The notes beneath the pieces were generated by a model, which was given only the letters and a program-made list of their open reading frames with translations, was not told the DNA's origin and searched no databases. A stretch of 64,000 nucleotides of DNA from contig JACAXG010000012.1 in the NCBI GenBank assembly GCA_018881555.1, forward strand, positions 248,001 to 312,000, in the 5' to 3' direction. Of this stretch, positions 46,451 to 61,315 are shown one piece after another; position 1 is the stretch's first letter, and every line of letters begins with the position of its first letter. The stretch is from Amblyornis subalaris (lineage: Eukaryota > Chordata > Aves > Passeriformes > Ptilonorhynchidae). The position numbers and the translations under genes are program-made.

Positions 46451-49400
46451 TGAGTAGAAGGAAAGCATTGGAATAAGATAAAATCTGGGATTAATTTCCA
46501 AGGGGAGCTGTTATTCCCTCAAATAAATCTTACTGCATGCAGGTTAGTTTCTGGAAAATAACTATTTTTTACCTGTTTTACATGGTGTTACAGAGGTTAA
46601 AGTGCTTATGTTACAGAGATTTGATTTTTCAAGAAAATGATGGGTAAGATACATTCTTGGTTGTGAAGATATTTACACTCATTTCTGGTATTTGTTTGCC
46701 TTTTTTTCTTTTTTTTTTGAGAGAAGCTTTGGTATATTTCTTAGTTTATTATTGTTTGGGTCATATCAGCACTTCTGTGGAAGGCACAATAGGAGAAACA
46801 AGTATGCAGGCTTAGCCAGCTGTTAAAAACCTACACAACCTAGTTTACAAAAAGCACTTAATTACAAAAAGAAATTAATTAAAATTGCTGCATATAACTT
46901 GTATTCCATATTTGACTTCATTTTAATACTTCACTAGTAAGTAAAGAGCCTTAAATGCATACAATGCATACAAAAATTATTTTTGAATGAATATTTTGAT
47001 TGATAACGTTTCTCCTTACAAAAGAAGGCAAAGGTTTCACTAAGATGTAGCATCCCAAGTTTTCTGGTTATATTTGAGACAGCTTGATTAGGCATAATCA
47101 AGAGGAAACGCAACTGGACCTAAAATCCTGTGGCAACATTAAATGACGGGTCAAGAAAAGTTTAAGTCTCCATGTGCAACACTGACTGGGTTTTACAGAA
47201 GTCAGGTTAGGTGCAGAGACTATTATTCTCAGTTTTGTCCTTAGCAGACTAAACATGACTTGAGCTCTGATCTCAAAAGGGAAAATCAAGGGGAAAGTGA
47301 AAGGGAAAAAATAACCCAAATTTTTGTTTACTAAGTCAGTTTAATTTATATTTCTCCTTTACAGATAAACTTACAATGACTTTTCTATCAAATTTGATCA
47401 GGTTAAAAAAAAATGCTTGGTTTTCACTGGTTTTTGAAATACGTATTTTCCGTGTCCCCTGTTGAATGCTTTTCTTTTTTCTCTCTTGAGAATTTAAAAA
47501 AAAAAAAAGGCAAAAGGAAAAAAAGAAAAAATCAGAAGCATTTCATATAAAAGGCAGATCACTAATAAGACCTACATCCAGCATATCCTGAGTTAAGCAG
47601 AATGTGGAAACAAAAAAAATGCAAGATAAATATAATTTGAGAATGATTTTTTAAAAACAATCATTGCTGTATTTGAAATCAGTAACTTCTTTTCCAATCT
47701 TCATAGTTTATTTCTACCACTTCAGAAAATAACATTAAAAATACCTTGGTGCATTTATTTTTTCACATATTGGTGTGGTCTGCTGATGAAGAGTCCCTAC
47801 TGGAACTTTATATAATTTATATGTACCAACCTCTACTTTTGGTGTTTNAAATGTTAAATAAGAGTGCTTGCTTTAGAAAAAAATTTGTTTACATACTTGA
47901 CTCAGGCTAATCAAGATTTGAAAATATCATGACCTGTATTAGGCTCTGAAAACATACAACAACAGTTTAATCAAGGTGCAAAAACTTAGGAATTCTGTTG
48001 GTCACGGCACTCCAAACAGCAAAGCAGACAAAGTACTCACCTAAAGAAAGCTCCAGTGCCTCCACAGCCACTTTCAATACATCACCAGGACAATCTGACT
48101 ATAGATTACCAAATGTTGACTGCATCAGGTAGAAAAATAAAGGAAGTTCATAGGAAAACTAAAGGTAACCCAATCTAATAAACAGAGATTGAGTAGAAAA
48201 TGCTACCTAAATGAATAGAACAGTAAACTTGACTGGCAACATTGTAAAGGCAATATACAGTTCTCTTGATGTTGCAGTTCAGGCAAACTTGTCTAAGTTT
48301 GATACAGCTGATTCCATCTCTGGGCTAAATAATGATCTAGATATTCCTTCAAAGCTTTTCCAGTCTTATTTTCTATTATATTTCCTATAAACTCTATATC
48401 CAATTGCAGAACAACGACTGCCTCGTCACAGTTTTTTGTCATGAGGATAAGTAAATCCAATGCAATAGTTTGCAAACATTAAGTTATTGTCATTCAAAAT
48501 ACATCTGAGAGCCATAGCTTTTGTCTGGAGTATAGAAACTGTTTATTCCTCTCAAGTTCTAGCCAAATTGCTCTTCCATTGAGCCACAGTTGTCTTCAGT
48601 TTAAATGACTCATATAAGCATTTTCCCCCTACATGAACTTGGTCTGATCTGCTGGCAAGTCAAGACTATCTTAACACAAATTGATATAGAAATTGCTGAC
48701 ATGTAGGACTTTCAGCAAAAGACTGTTTCTGAGCCAGCTGCACTGGTAATGTGAGTAGTAATGTCTAATGCTTGAAAGTGGTAAGAAAATAAGTCAAGTT
48801 TAAATCACACTCAACTAGCAAATTAATTACTCTGATGCCTCAGCAGACAGAATGTAAATAAGGTAAATGCAGTTTGAAAAAAATTCTTCTAAAAACTGTA
48901 ATCTTTTGAAAATCACTGTAGAAAGATCTGCTGATCTGAAAAGAAGAATGGACTAGACGACCCATCATGGGGATGGAGATGAAAATATGCATATGTTTGA
49001 GGGTTTAATGTGAGGAGTACAAAACAATCTAAACTCTTTTGCTACAGATGTTACGAAGATAATGCTAGTCATTATTACAGAAGACTGTATGCCTATGAAC
49101 CAAGTCCCGGAATTTTTCTTTCATGGAAAATCTGGCAGTAGAAGTTTTACAATGCTTATCACTAAATTATCCTTTCTTGCTGAGTTTATTTCCACAATGT
49201 CCTTTCTATTCCATGCTGAAATGAAGGAAGCAGCATCTCACAGACCTTACTTCTGCTAACAACCTTGAGTAAAGAGGACAATTTTTTTAGACACCTTGCT
49301 GTTAAGATGCCTTGCACATAAATAAATCATTACTTGAGGTTTGCTCATACTAAGATAGATTCCATTTGGGATCTGCTGAAACATCAAAATGCTCTGGTAT

Positions 49401-52400
49401 CAGTGACCGGGGAGACAACTACAATATCTTGTGGTGCAGGTTTTTGGGTTTTTTTCCGTCCTTCTCTGACCTTTCTTTCTTTTCTCAAAATAATCTATCC
49501 CTTGTGTTCCTGAGCAACCTGCACAAGTGAGTCATGCTGAAATGTGTAAACAATGGCTCAAAGTCTTCAAAAAATGAACTCCTGTATTTAGACCTGGTAA
49601 CACATAGTCTTATAAATGGGGGAGAAGGAGATTCCCTATAGGAGTCCTTTACCCAAGTCTCTCTGAAGACTTCGGCCATTTCTATGCATGCGCTACTTCT
49701 GTAAGCAAAACCAATAAATACATATCACATACATCCTTCTTGAAACAGATACCAAAAGCTTTTGATTATTTCCTTTAAGTATTATCTAACAGCTCAAGAC
49801 CTCAATTTACTCTGCATATATTTATTATTATTTAACCCACTCATATCACACTGAAGATCACTGGAGGACTAGACAAATAGGAATGTTTTTCTCCTTTAGT
49901 TGAATTAACCTCCTGATATCCGACTGATGCCAATATTCAAATAGGCAGAAGTACATCTCTAAATATTCTTTTGTTCTTAGATGATACATTAACAAACTTG
50001 CAACTGAATTAAAGAGCATTTTTAAAAGCAGTCATATTTCCAAACATCTTAAATTGTACAATTTCGATGTTAAGATGTGTCAATATTTTCAAGTCTTCTT
50101 TCCTTACTATTTTACAATATTTAGTTTTTTACATATTTACAAGAAGGTCCCTGATTTTCCTCCAAATAATGAAGTATTCCAACAATGATAGGTGAACACT
50201 GAATTCTTGAATTCAGTGGATACTTGTCAGATAGGTATCACTAATTTTGTAATTTTGTACTCACAAGCACTTTCTGATATATAACAATATACATTATCCT
50301 AGAAAATAACTAAAAATTTTAATCCAATTAAGGATAAAAACTTTCTACAATTAAACTATGAACATTAAATAGATCAAGGTCACAGTAATCTTAATATTCA
50401 TGGACTGTTCTTTCACTTCTCTTTGACATCTCTACAGTAAAGCTAACTATGATGGTCTTTTTAATTCCTTTTCAAGATTCTTTGTAAGATTTATAGGGTT
50501 GCCTATTATACCTCTGAGAGTGCCTATAAACTGATTTCCCAAGCCACTATTTTTGTACTTATCTCATAAAAAAACCATCTGCTGTTTTGCATATTAATAA
50601 TAAAAGAGAATGTCAAAAATAGGAGGAAAGAAAAAAGTTAAAATGAAAAAGTAGTTAACTAACCATTCAATAAACATGCGTTTTTATTTTGAGTAAATGA
50701 ATGATCTTTATCAACTGAAAATGATTAGTACTGGCAGACTTTTCTGTTGAATTTTCTTCTGTCACTGATTCCAGGATGTTGAATTTAGATTGTCATTATT
50801 TTTAGCATCTCCCTAAACTAACTCTTACAAGCTTAAGAGCAAGAAACAAACCACACTTAGTTTTGGAGGCTGAATTAAGTTGTCAGTCATCCATCAGAAC
50901 ATTTCTAGAAATTGTAGTGGTAGTGTCTTGAACTCCAAGCCATGAGTTATTGATGCCTAAGAACAGTATCAGGCAAAACAGATTTATGGTTCAGCATAAT
51001 AAATGTACCATTAGCACTAAAAGCAATAAGGTGCCTTTTTTTTTCCTTTTTTTTTTTCTCCCTAAATAGCCCACAGCATGCATCATTTGTGATATTGATT
51101 TAACACAGACGCAGAATTGGGTTACACAAAATCTTGAAAGACCTACTGCAATGAACAAGTTCACAAGACTGGTCATCCCCTCTAGCAACACATGAAGATA
51201 CAATCAGTACTCACTTTTAGCTAAAAGCCATAAATTCATCACTTCAATTTCATTCTGGATCCAAGTAGCTTATTTTTGTGTTTCTTTAATTGACATAGAC
51301 CTAGACCAGTCAAAAAACTTATATTTACCTTCACTAGGTTTTAATCTTTTTTCAGGTCTTTGAAATGTCTATATTTCTGGGAAGAAAAGAAAAATAATTC
51401 AGATGTGTTTCTTTATAAAAAAGTGATACTTCTCATATTTTGCTTTACCAGAAATTTTAGAAATATGCTTAATAACTGCAGGGTAACAAAAGCCTGAGTG
51501 ACCTGTTAAATGTTTTCAGCAGATCTCTTTGGTTCCTACCAAAGAAAATGTTCCAGCTCCTGTATTCTGTTCCTCTTATTTCCATCATTTGGATGCTTCC
51601 AGGAAATAATGCAGATTCCCTTTTGGTCTCTTGCTTTTCTTCCCAAGAGGNTCCTAGTCACTTGGGCACAGTTTGCAATATAACAGCTCACAATTACCTA
51701 AAACAGAAGCCTGGGTCTCTGGTAACTTCTCGAGTCTCTAGCATCTGTAGCTGTTTTCCACGAAAGACTTACTGAACAGTAATCAAAACTCTTCAGGGCA
51801 TGTGTTCCACATCCAAATTTTGAACTTGCAGACTACAAGCACTCATAGGCAAAAGACTGTTCAGCCTTCACACTACGCAGAGTTAAATATGTATGGTGCT
51901 CAGGCATCTAGGTCGGGGCATGCTTCTGTCTTCATTTCTCCTTCACCAACCCAAAGAGAAAGACGAGTAAGAATAAGATAAGCCTTTTAGATCAATACCT
52001 TTGTACTAAACACGTCAACCTCCATTCAGCGCTGAAAGACACAGTGGCCCAACACACCAGATATCCCAAATCTTTGTGAGTTGAGGGTAGTCNCTTGTAG
52101 AGCAGGAGGATTCAAGATCTGTCAGTTGTATTCTGCAGCTTCCAGGTTCTGAGGTTCTTCAGTCCTTTGCTGACTGATAACCAGTGTATTACTATTTACA
52201 TAGCAAGATATATCCTTGCCAACACCTCTAGGTTTGCATACACATTTCACTTACGCTTAAGTGCTCCTATCTCTGATGTTGGGCTTTAGCAGCATTGCCT
52301 AAAAGCCTTCAGATAGATATGACTACCTCATCTAAAGAAAATTCAGTAACTTCTAGAATGCCTTGTTTTCAAACATTTGTTTTATCTGTCAGAAAAAGCA

Positions 52401-53356
52401 TTATTTTGGCTACTATTAATTGATCTTAATTGAACCAGTAAACTCTCAACTAAAAGGAATTAATAATATTTGCATAATCAACAATAGTATTTTGAAGTTT
52501 ACAGGACAAAGAGACTTGAAAGTCTGTGTTATATTTGCTTATCTTGCTCATCTTTTTGACATAGCTGTCTCTTTTTCCTTCCCTTACATGAGAAAGTAAA
52601 CCGAATGTCCTTGCAAGCCACTGGGGCTTGATTTCCAGCAGAGTAAATAAAACAAGCAAACAAAACCAACCATAAATGGACCAAAGCAATGCATAAAATG
52701 CCTTGTTATTAAATGATACAAACTCTTTATGCTAATCTCTTTCAATCTGATTCCACACTGTAAACCAGTGATATCTCAGAGAAATCCATTGAAGAAGTTC
52801 CCCTTTCTCAATCATTCCTAGTGGGTAATTTTTCAAGATTCAGCTACATATGCTCAAATCACTAAATTCTTAGAGGTCAGTAAGGAAAAATACTTTTCTC
52901 TTCCTATTTTTTCCAGGTCAGCCCAGGTGAATTCAGCAAGTTCTATTGTTTATGGCACCTTTCCTTCACCATATTTACTTCTTTAACAGTTTTTAATTTT
53001 TATTGGAAGCTGTGGCAGTGTGACCTTGGCAAAGACACATCTCTACTCTTCCTTCTTCAGTTGCTTACAGTGCAGTATTGGGGTGCCTATCACAGTCCTG
53101 ACAGAGACCATCTTCCTCCCAGAACCAGTATCTCAATTTATGTCAGCTTTGAATCATTGCCTTGCAAAACGCAGATTTTGGTCTCCTTGTGTCTAAAGGT
53201 GGACTTGCAAAGGGAACCAAGCAATGCAAATCTCTCTATTTTTTTGCCTAAAAACAACTGGCTGAAGCCATCTGAAAGCTTCAGGTCTAAATAGAGTCAC
53301 CTGGAAAAGAGATTGAGCTCTCTCTCACAACACATCAGGATTTCTGTGGAACTTAA

Positions 53357-53462
53357 ATAGAATCATAGAATCATTTAGGTTGGAAAAGACCTCTAAAATT
53401 GAGTCCAACCATTAACCCAGCACCACTGTGTTCACCACTAAACCACATCCCCAGGTGCCATT
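53357..53462 (-). mobile_element. CR1 LINE 3' end (avian type)
   Basis: The plus strand reads aatcatagaatcatttaggt then tggaaaagacctctaaaa, gagtccaacc, attaacccagcaccactgtg and ccactaaaccac. This is the reverse complement of the avian CR1 3' end with its tandem ATTCTATGATT tail. The copy is about 105 bp, severely 5'-truncated, and in minus orientation. It is the clearest sign that the genome is avian. Confidence 0.93.
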
Positions 53463-55089
53463 AGAATAGAAATTAGAACAGAAGCATTAATAGGACTTCC
53501 TGTAACAACAGCTCTGCAGTCTCAAACCTTCTTCCAGGATTTCTGGTTTGATTCACCAGTTCCTGGAAACAGTGGGTTTTCCACGGAACCTTCATTACTG
53601 CCTCCTTTAAGACTAAGAGAACAGGATGAGTAATTTTTTATTTTTCCCTTTTTAACACAGCACTTCCGTGAGGATGCTAATAATTGCTGCTCCCCTAACC
53701 TTGAGCTTCAGCAGGGTTACCCTGATTTTGGTTGTGGGGCTATATTGATATTTCATTTCTACAACCTCTGCCCCCCTTTTGTTACTCTGAGTCTGCTGAA
53801 ATAGCCATGTCAGTCTAGAATTGGAACAGCATGATAAAATCTGCCATTGCTGAGAGCTGATCTTAAGCATTTTCAATAGCAATATAGAAAGGAATGCTAA
53901 TCCCTGATAAGTTTATTCAATTGCAGCCACATTCAGATAAAGTAGTGATTTTAAGCAAAAAATGTTGGAAAATATAAGTAACATTGCTTCATAGGACTTC
54001 AGGCCTCATGGGCTAGAATGTTCAGTCTGAGTTTCATTCCACTGAATTTAGCTCATTTACTCTTCTAATGAAACCATAATTTATTTATTTTGACTGGAAT
54101 CAGAAGGAAATTAAATAATTGGGTGACAAAAGTCACAGAATGAAGACGAAAAGTCATGGCAAATGCCTCTCTGNGTAAGTGACTGCAAGGTGAAACGTAT
54201 CGAGATGTCCTGTGCTGCAGAGGAAAGGAAGGGAAAAGCCCTTGAAAACCTTTCTCTGCTGACCTGAACTGTAGCCCTAAGCTCAACAACCACTTTAAAG
54301 CTGAGTTCATGAGAAAGACACAGATGGCTCACTCCCACTAGTGACTACAGGTACATTGCAAAAACTATCTAATCCCCATGCTAATTTAAACTTCGTCAAA
54401 GTAATTCAGAGCAAAAAGAATAAACAGAGTATAGCTGACTAATTTATGCATCTTGGAGAAGTTGTTTCACGACCTCTAAAGGATATCATTTGATTAAAAT
54501 AATAATCTTAAAGCAGAACTGTTCCTATTAATCATAGGAAAAACCTCTTTCAAGATGAAGGGAAGAGGAATTGCTAAGTTAACAAATTGCACGATAGAAG
54601 CAAAGAATTTAAATCAGATGTGTTCTGAATCTGAATTAAAGGCCCAGATCAATTCTATGTTCACTTCCTTTTGGATCAGCTTTTCCAACACTTACTTACA
54701 ATAAACTGCATTTTACAAGGTGGACTCATCTACTATCAACTGCTGGTTGTTAGGAAATACTATTCCATTGTCAGACAAGCTGGGGACCTCCCAGTGTAAT
54801 ACCTTCTCCAGCAGTCAGGCGTGTATGCTTCTCAATTTTCTTTTCAGGAAGGCCATAAGCTGAGTCATTTAAGCTTGGTTTAAATCCCATTCCCAGTCCC
54901 TCAAAATACTTTTGTGGGTCTCCCACAATCTGTTAGCAGACCTTAAAACTCCTTCTTGAACAAAAGGCAGAATATTTTAAAGAAACCTCATCAGAGCAAC
55001 ATGTTCCAGCTCATACCACACACATATCCCTGCTTCTACTTGCTGCTCTCCATTTCAGTCATCACAGTATCACATCAGCCTTCTTTCCC

Positions 55090-55700
55090 AGACCATTCAC
55101 TTTGAGTTGGTTCTGCCTTTTAAATCTTTCATTCTTGTTTCATTTGAAAATCAATTTTCTTATCCTCTATTCTGAAGCCCCAATTTTCTTGTACCTTGCA
55201 TTTGACCACACTTGCATATAGTATTTTCAACTTCAATATTTAAACCAGACTACCCAGCTTGCCTTGAAATACCAACCTTATTAACCTTGTTCCTTTTTCC
55301 ATGTCATCTGCAAACTTTACTATCAAAATTATTACAGCACTGTGTGCATAACTGACACAGATAATAATTACACCAAATAAAGAACCTATTCATACAGGGT
55401 CCTTCCTAGAAATAATACCCCTCAGACACATCTCCTCATTAGTAATATTTTTAAATCTATCAGCCCAGCCTGCAGCCCACCTAATTTGATCACTTACATC
55501 CAAACAAAATTTTTAATTAATGCATGATATTTACTGTCTTTTAAAAACCCCAAAACCAACTATGCTTCTACACTTGCTTTTTTAAATAGATTTATGATCT
55601 TTTCAAAAAAGGGAGTCATTTGACAAGATTTATCTTTGTGCTCGTTACCATAATTAGCACTTTAGCCTCTAATTTTTTGTTGCTCAAATCCAAATATCTT
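55090..55700 (-). mobile_element. Decayed CR1/L3-like LINE coding remnant (tentative)
   Basis: The plus strand contains, in the order seen in reverse-complemented CR1/L3 3' coding regions, ccatgtcatctgcaaacttt, aataaagaacctattc, cagggtccttcctagaa, cccacctaatttgatcactt and gacaagatttatctttgtg. Each is only a partial match and no frame is open. This could be an old CR1 or an L3 relative. Confidence 0.4.
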
Positions 55701-58700
55701 CAGTATTTTACTTGGAACTGACATTCATGTAACGAATCAACAGTTATTCAAAATGTCATTTCTAGTGTTTATAAATTTGGCGTAAGATTGGCAGTCCTCC
55801 AGTGTTCTTAATGTCACATTTTCAGAAACTTGCTGTTAGTTGTGCTAACAATAATGGAATATTACTATTGTTCATTAAGTCTTCACTGATTAATGTCGTT
55901 TATTTCAACTTCTGATATACAGTAATAAAATGGAGTCCATGCCTGGTATGACAAGAGACAGCATTCAGGATATTAAAAATAGTGTATTGTTTCTCTGCTT
56001 TTCTTCTCATCTGTCCTAATGATGTGTTCCTTATCTTTCTTTCTTCTGCTATTCCAGCAAAATGCAATCTACCCTTAACAGTCACAAGGACTACTGTGAA
56101 TGTATTGAATATTGAGTGTGTATTCACATGTTTACCTTTGCACCATACTGAAAGTTCTCACAAAATACTTTGAGGCTCTCAAACCCTTTTTTACTATAAC
56201 TTGAGCACATATCTCTATTGATAAACTTCTGAGGGTCACATCCCTGCCTGTGCTCACTGCATGCCACCCCATTAGGAATGACACAACCGCCTTAAATGAA
56301 ATGTGGTGGCTCCTTAAGATGACAATAGTAGGAAAATAGTTTCTGTACTTTTAGCAATATTTGAACTGAGATTTGAAACAGGAAATAAGTAGCAGCAGCA
56401 GGCCTGTGTAAATCATAATGTGGCTAAGACATGACTCTTGGTCACTTGGAGTTACTTGATTCTCTACCCTCCCAGTTGTATTTGTGTTATTATTTATTGC
56501 TTCAACTTTTAAAATTTTCATTACAAATAATTTTTGAACAGAAGAGTTCTTTTCTGATCTAAGAAAAAATTATACAAAGGTATTGCTCTGGATGTATTAC
56601 AAGCACATGATAATTAAGCGTTTTGGACATTGCCAACAAAAGCAATAGATGGTGAAATTTGGCAATGAAACTGAATTATAAATGAAGTGGGTTTTGGTGC
56701 ATCCCAGCAGTTGCAAAAGAGCACCAAGTTGTTGGTTTTTTTTAATTTCCTCGAGTCCAACACACAACGAGGGGGTGCCACAAAAAATGCCCAAATCCAC
56801 ACACTAAAGCTACTCAGAACAGTACAAAAGGTGGTCTTTTTACATAGATGGCATCACACTACAAAGCACAGTTCCTCTAAGGATTTAAAATACATCAGTA
56901 ATGCTTAACTTAATTCAAGTGCCAATCTGGCCTGCTTTGCATACTTCATATTCAACAGGGGCCTGAAGTCTTAAAATCAGTAGTTTCTTTGCCTAGGAAT
57001 AGCCATTAGAATACATTAAGGTTATGGAACATCTCCAAGATTCCTTTAGCATGCTCCTGGGAATAGCTTTCTCCTATTTCCAAATATCTTTGCAGTCTAT
57101 CTGATATAAATATATAATTATTAGAGAAAGATGATTCACACAATCTGTGGATGAATGGCGAATAACAGACAACTTAATGCAGGCTTTTGTGGGGATGAGT
57201 ATTCATCATTTATATAGGTTGGAATTTCTTGCCTGCAGAGACAAGGAGTTCTGCATAGCTATTGTGTTCCAAGAGCTATTGATCTTAATTTTTTATTGAG
57301 GGAGTCAAAGTAATTATAGACATATAATTTGACATTCTCCCAAAGGATCTTAAGCTTATAATAATCACTAGAAAAATAATTACCAAAGTTGTTTTAGATA
57401 ATTTTCAACCACAATCCTGCAAGCAAAATGCAGAACAAATTATTAAATTTTTGAAAGAAAACAAAATAATAATCTTTAGAAGGATAACACCTTTAGTCTA
57501 AAACATTATCAGGCCAGTAGTAACACCAGTAGCAAAAAAATATATTCCCTCAAATAAATATTTTTTTCAAAACCAAAATAAGTAGCTGAATAAAATGCAA
57601 TATATCATATAGTAGAAAATGTTAACTTTTAGGCCTTAAAATTATACTGGTTTTGGTAAATTAAAATTCCTGGGTTTTTTATTTAGAAATTGCTTCCTTT
57701 TTTTTTGTAGAACAGCATTTTTTTTTTGGTTTTCTAATAAAAAATAATTTAAAACATTTCACTGTATGGAGTTTTTTGTAAGGATGTGGCTCACTTTTTG
57801 TCTCTCTTGAAGGTTTTGCTGTTGAAGTGTTTACTGCTTCCTGAGGTATTCCTAGTGTGCACTTCTGAGAAGCTGCCTACTGTTACTGCTACATTTAACT
57901 TTCTGGATTGCTTTTGCAAGCTGAAGTCTGAAGCCATCACAAGCATGATTGTTATACTATTATTTTTTTCTACAATTTGTCAGAAAAGACCACAATTATT
58001 TTCAGTAATGAAAGTGACTGGAATATGCTTACTTGCTTAAATTACCAATTCTTTCAACCAGTAAAGCTGTGAACCTACTATGCTTGGGAGCAGACATTCC
58101 AAATTGAGCAAATTATTTCGTTTAACAAGGAATTATCAAATAATTGCAAAACCTCTTTTTTTTTTCATGTGACAGGTACATCTAGATAGGTGTTTCTCTG
58201 TCACTCTATGCTTACCTGTTACAGTTCATGATTACAAAGCCTGATTTCCCTGCAGATGCTGTAGTGTAGGAATGAGGAAGTATTTCTATGACCTCGCCTC
58301 TTGGTGTTTCCTTGCCTGTACCCAAACGATTTGGAGATAAAAACGTGTCTCAGCCAAATCCAGACAACACAGAATAGGAAATACACTGCCAGAACTCTTT
58401 TCATCATGAGATATAAGAACTGATCAGAAACATAGACATTTTTTGCAGTTGCTATAAAGGCATATGTGTGAGCTTCTGTTTAGGAGGGTCTCTAGAAGAA
58501 AGCATATATGCCTGCTATGTTGTTTACTATAGGAACTTCTTCATCTTTCAAATATGCCTGGCATCTACATTTTTGTTTTCAAAAGGATAACATATTCCAG
58601 TAACTTGAAAAGCAGAGCAAAGTAAATTTCAGAAGATCTTAGCCTGTTACTCAAAAATCACAGTCAGCAAATAGGAAGCAGTTGGGTTGATCATGCTTGT

Positions 58701-60854
58701 GATGGATCATCATGCCTAAAGTTGTTCTCCCCAACCATTTCAATGTAAAAAAAGGTGGAATTTTAAAAAAATACTTGTGTGTTGGAACAAAGCCTAGGCC
58801 TAATTTTACAAATTACCACTTTTTAAAGAATTCAAAACTCTTTTTTTCCAGCATTCTGTAGACGTTGATTACAACTAAAGTAAGATTCATTCCCCTCACT
58901 TACAATTTATGTTGCTCAGATGGTATCCAGAATGCGTAATTTTAAAACTGACTACACAGTCAAGAGCTTCAAACAGGGAGAATACTTTCAATTATCTATG
59001 TTTTGATAATTACATTGAAGCTGTCTTGAGTATTCAGTATCTAAGCTAGTTTTGCTTAAATTTGCTGAAGAGTGTCTGAAATATCGATCTTAGACCTCTT
59101 ATTTGCTTCTGTGGCCTATTCTAATGTACTTTCTGAGTTCAATTGCTTTCTTTCTTCAGTTGATCACCTCCCATTAGACACATTTTGAAAGAAGCTATAC
59201 TTGGATCAGCTAGGTATTCCTCCTGGCCTATTCCTTAAAACAAATATAAATTTGTCAAGATCCCCTTGGACCGCACTTATTGCAAAGTATATGTTGATAT
59301 TTGTGATGCTTTTAGACTCTTTATAATAGATTATTGATACATAGACTCAAATACCTCTGAATGTCACAGAAAGAATTGTAATGTCAGCGAGGAGTATCTG
59401 GTATCCTGAAAGTGAAAAGTGAAATTATAGTGAGCTGAGCTGTGTGTGTTAATTCTCTTGAGCTGNGCTTACCCAATTTCTTCTGAACCTGGCATCTGTA
59501 TGTCTTCCATTTGTGAATTTAATGAGAGGATAGTGACTAGACAGTTTTGATTTAACAGAAGGGAAAATATTTAGAACAGCATACATGGAGTACCTGTTTT
59601 GCTAAAAACATTATCTCAAGATCTTCAAGTTCCTACATCCTGATCAGGAAGAAGTTGAGCAGCTCTTAACACCTACCACCCCTCTCAGAAGACAGTTCCC
59701 TTTTTTGCAGCCAGCACTTCTGTAGTCCTGACAAGCTCCAGGCATTGACTCACAGGCCAGCTTCCCTGGGATCTGTAGGCAGACAAGCCAGGGGTCTTCC
59801 AGCTTACTTGTTTCGACCTGGTACTTCACCTGCCCTCCACTTAGGAAGCCCTAGAACGACTGCTTTCAATCCCCCCTTCTTTTTTCTCATGTTAATCTGC
59901 TGTCCTATTAAAGCAACAGACTCAGTCATAGACCAGACTAGTAGAACCAAAACACACACTACCCAAAAACTTTTGCAGAGGCGCTTTGTTTGTCATGATT
60001 GGATCACACTTCTTTTCTATCTGTAATTTTTTCAGAATACTTTCATATCTCTCTCTTTCTCTACATGCTTCAGGTCACCCAATTCCTCTTGTCTGTTTTT
60101 CCTTCCATTTTATCATTTATTTTTAGTTACAAGTTTTCCCTCATTTACCCAAATCTTAACATTTAGCAACTTGTTACTATTGATGAAGCCTTCCAAAAAT
60201 TGGTGACTATGCTTGAGATTCTGGAATGAATGAGAGGGAGCAAGTATAGCTGTGGACATAAACCCCCCAAATGTGTCATGTACTAATTCTTACCTGAGAA
60301 GAAATCATCCAAGTAAAATCATACACATTCCATTTATAAAATGCAGGGTAGCGTATATGTTTTTTTCTTCAAGAGAATGTCTTCAAGAGAATCTCCCTGG
60401 CTTTTCCACCCAGCAAAATCCTACAACTTTCTGCCTTAGGGAAAAGGGGGCACAGACGAGTCAGAGACCCTTCCAAGTAATATTGTGCTTCTCATGCTAT
60501 TCACTATGCATCAGTTCTGGCTTGTCTTCCCATCCAGAGATTTCGTTCTTTCTCCTCCTGAGGAGATTAACGTGAAATTTGATAGCTTTCAAAAGTGGTT
60601 TGGAATCTTAAACAAGAAATAAGAGCAGTTGGGACCAATTGTTCAGAACAGTGAAATCTGTCACACTGCATATAGCCAGGCATGCTTTGACAGTTCTTTC
60701 ACTCTGAACTGGGTAATATGAAAGTCAGTAAAGAAATGTTATGTAACCTGCCTTGAAGCCCATATTCTCCGAGTTTCAGAGAATTTGAACAAAACACAAC
60801 GAAAACTGTATTTGTTGTACAGGAAAAGAAAGAGTTGCTTCTGCTTATCTTCCA

Positions 60855-60955
60855 AAGTAAGCTCCCCCAGGCAGGGACTGTATCTTTGTACTTCTTACAA
60901 TATCAAGTGTGCTGTAAGCACTTAACAATTAATAATGAATAGTAAGTAAATGCCA
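60855..60955 (+). mobile_element. Ancient MIR/L2-type tail
   Basis: The stretch gtaagctcccccaggcaggg then actgtatctttgta, later ctgtaagcacttaacaatta and aataatgaatag, follows the MIR/L2 tail pattern (GTAAGCTCCTTGAGGGCAGG, GACTGTGTCTT, then 'gtgctcaataaat' and a gaatga-like tail). It is a heavily diverged remnant. The family name is tentative. Confidence 0.55.
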
Positions 60956-61260
60956 AACTTGTGAGAGGTGCCAGACTGATATCTCTGGAGAATTGGCCTG
61001 TCTATTTATGTAGAGAATAGGCAGCACAGCATTGCAGGGTTGTTTATGCTGCCCCAAAAATTGCTAATTCATTTCACATAGTCTGCTGAATGACCATCAA
61101 ATGGTAACTGCTCACAATCACTAAAGTCCTAGAGAGATTTAAACTACTTCCTTCATGTTCTAATGCTACAAGGGGAGGTTGTATCTCATTTTCAATCAGA
61201 AGAATGAAGTAGCATCCTTTACTTTTAATTGGAATTAATACTCATTCAGTAAATAGGTTT

Positions 61261-61315
61261 TTTACATACACCAAGAAATATTACCAAGTAATATGTAATA
61301 TTTACATACACCAAG
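61261..61315. repeat. 15-bp direct repeat, 40-bp period
   Basis: The sequence tttacatacaccaag occurs at 61261-61275 and 61301-61315. Between them ATATTAC and GTAATAT form a 7-bp inverted repeat. It is a small local duplication with no inferred role. Confidence 0.75.

Larger units (their letters stand above)
39921..53355. other. Upstream flanking DNA, first part
   Basis: This stretch has no recognisable gene. It is AT-rich unique sequence with two exceptions listed separately: an open GC-richer segment at 41.78-42.29 kb and a possible promoter-like block at 46.05-46.45 kb. In mammals SCN9A lies upstream of SCN1A in this direction, but its large last exon would be an obvious long minus-strand frame and is absent here. 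Confidence 0.6.

Noticed and set aside
59100..59350. Second decayed LINE, from 'tttgtcaagatccccttgg'
   Set aside because: A single short similarity is too little to call a repeat.
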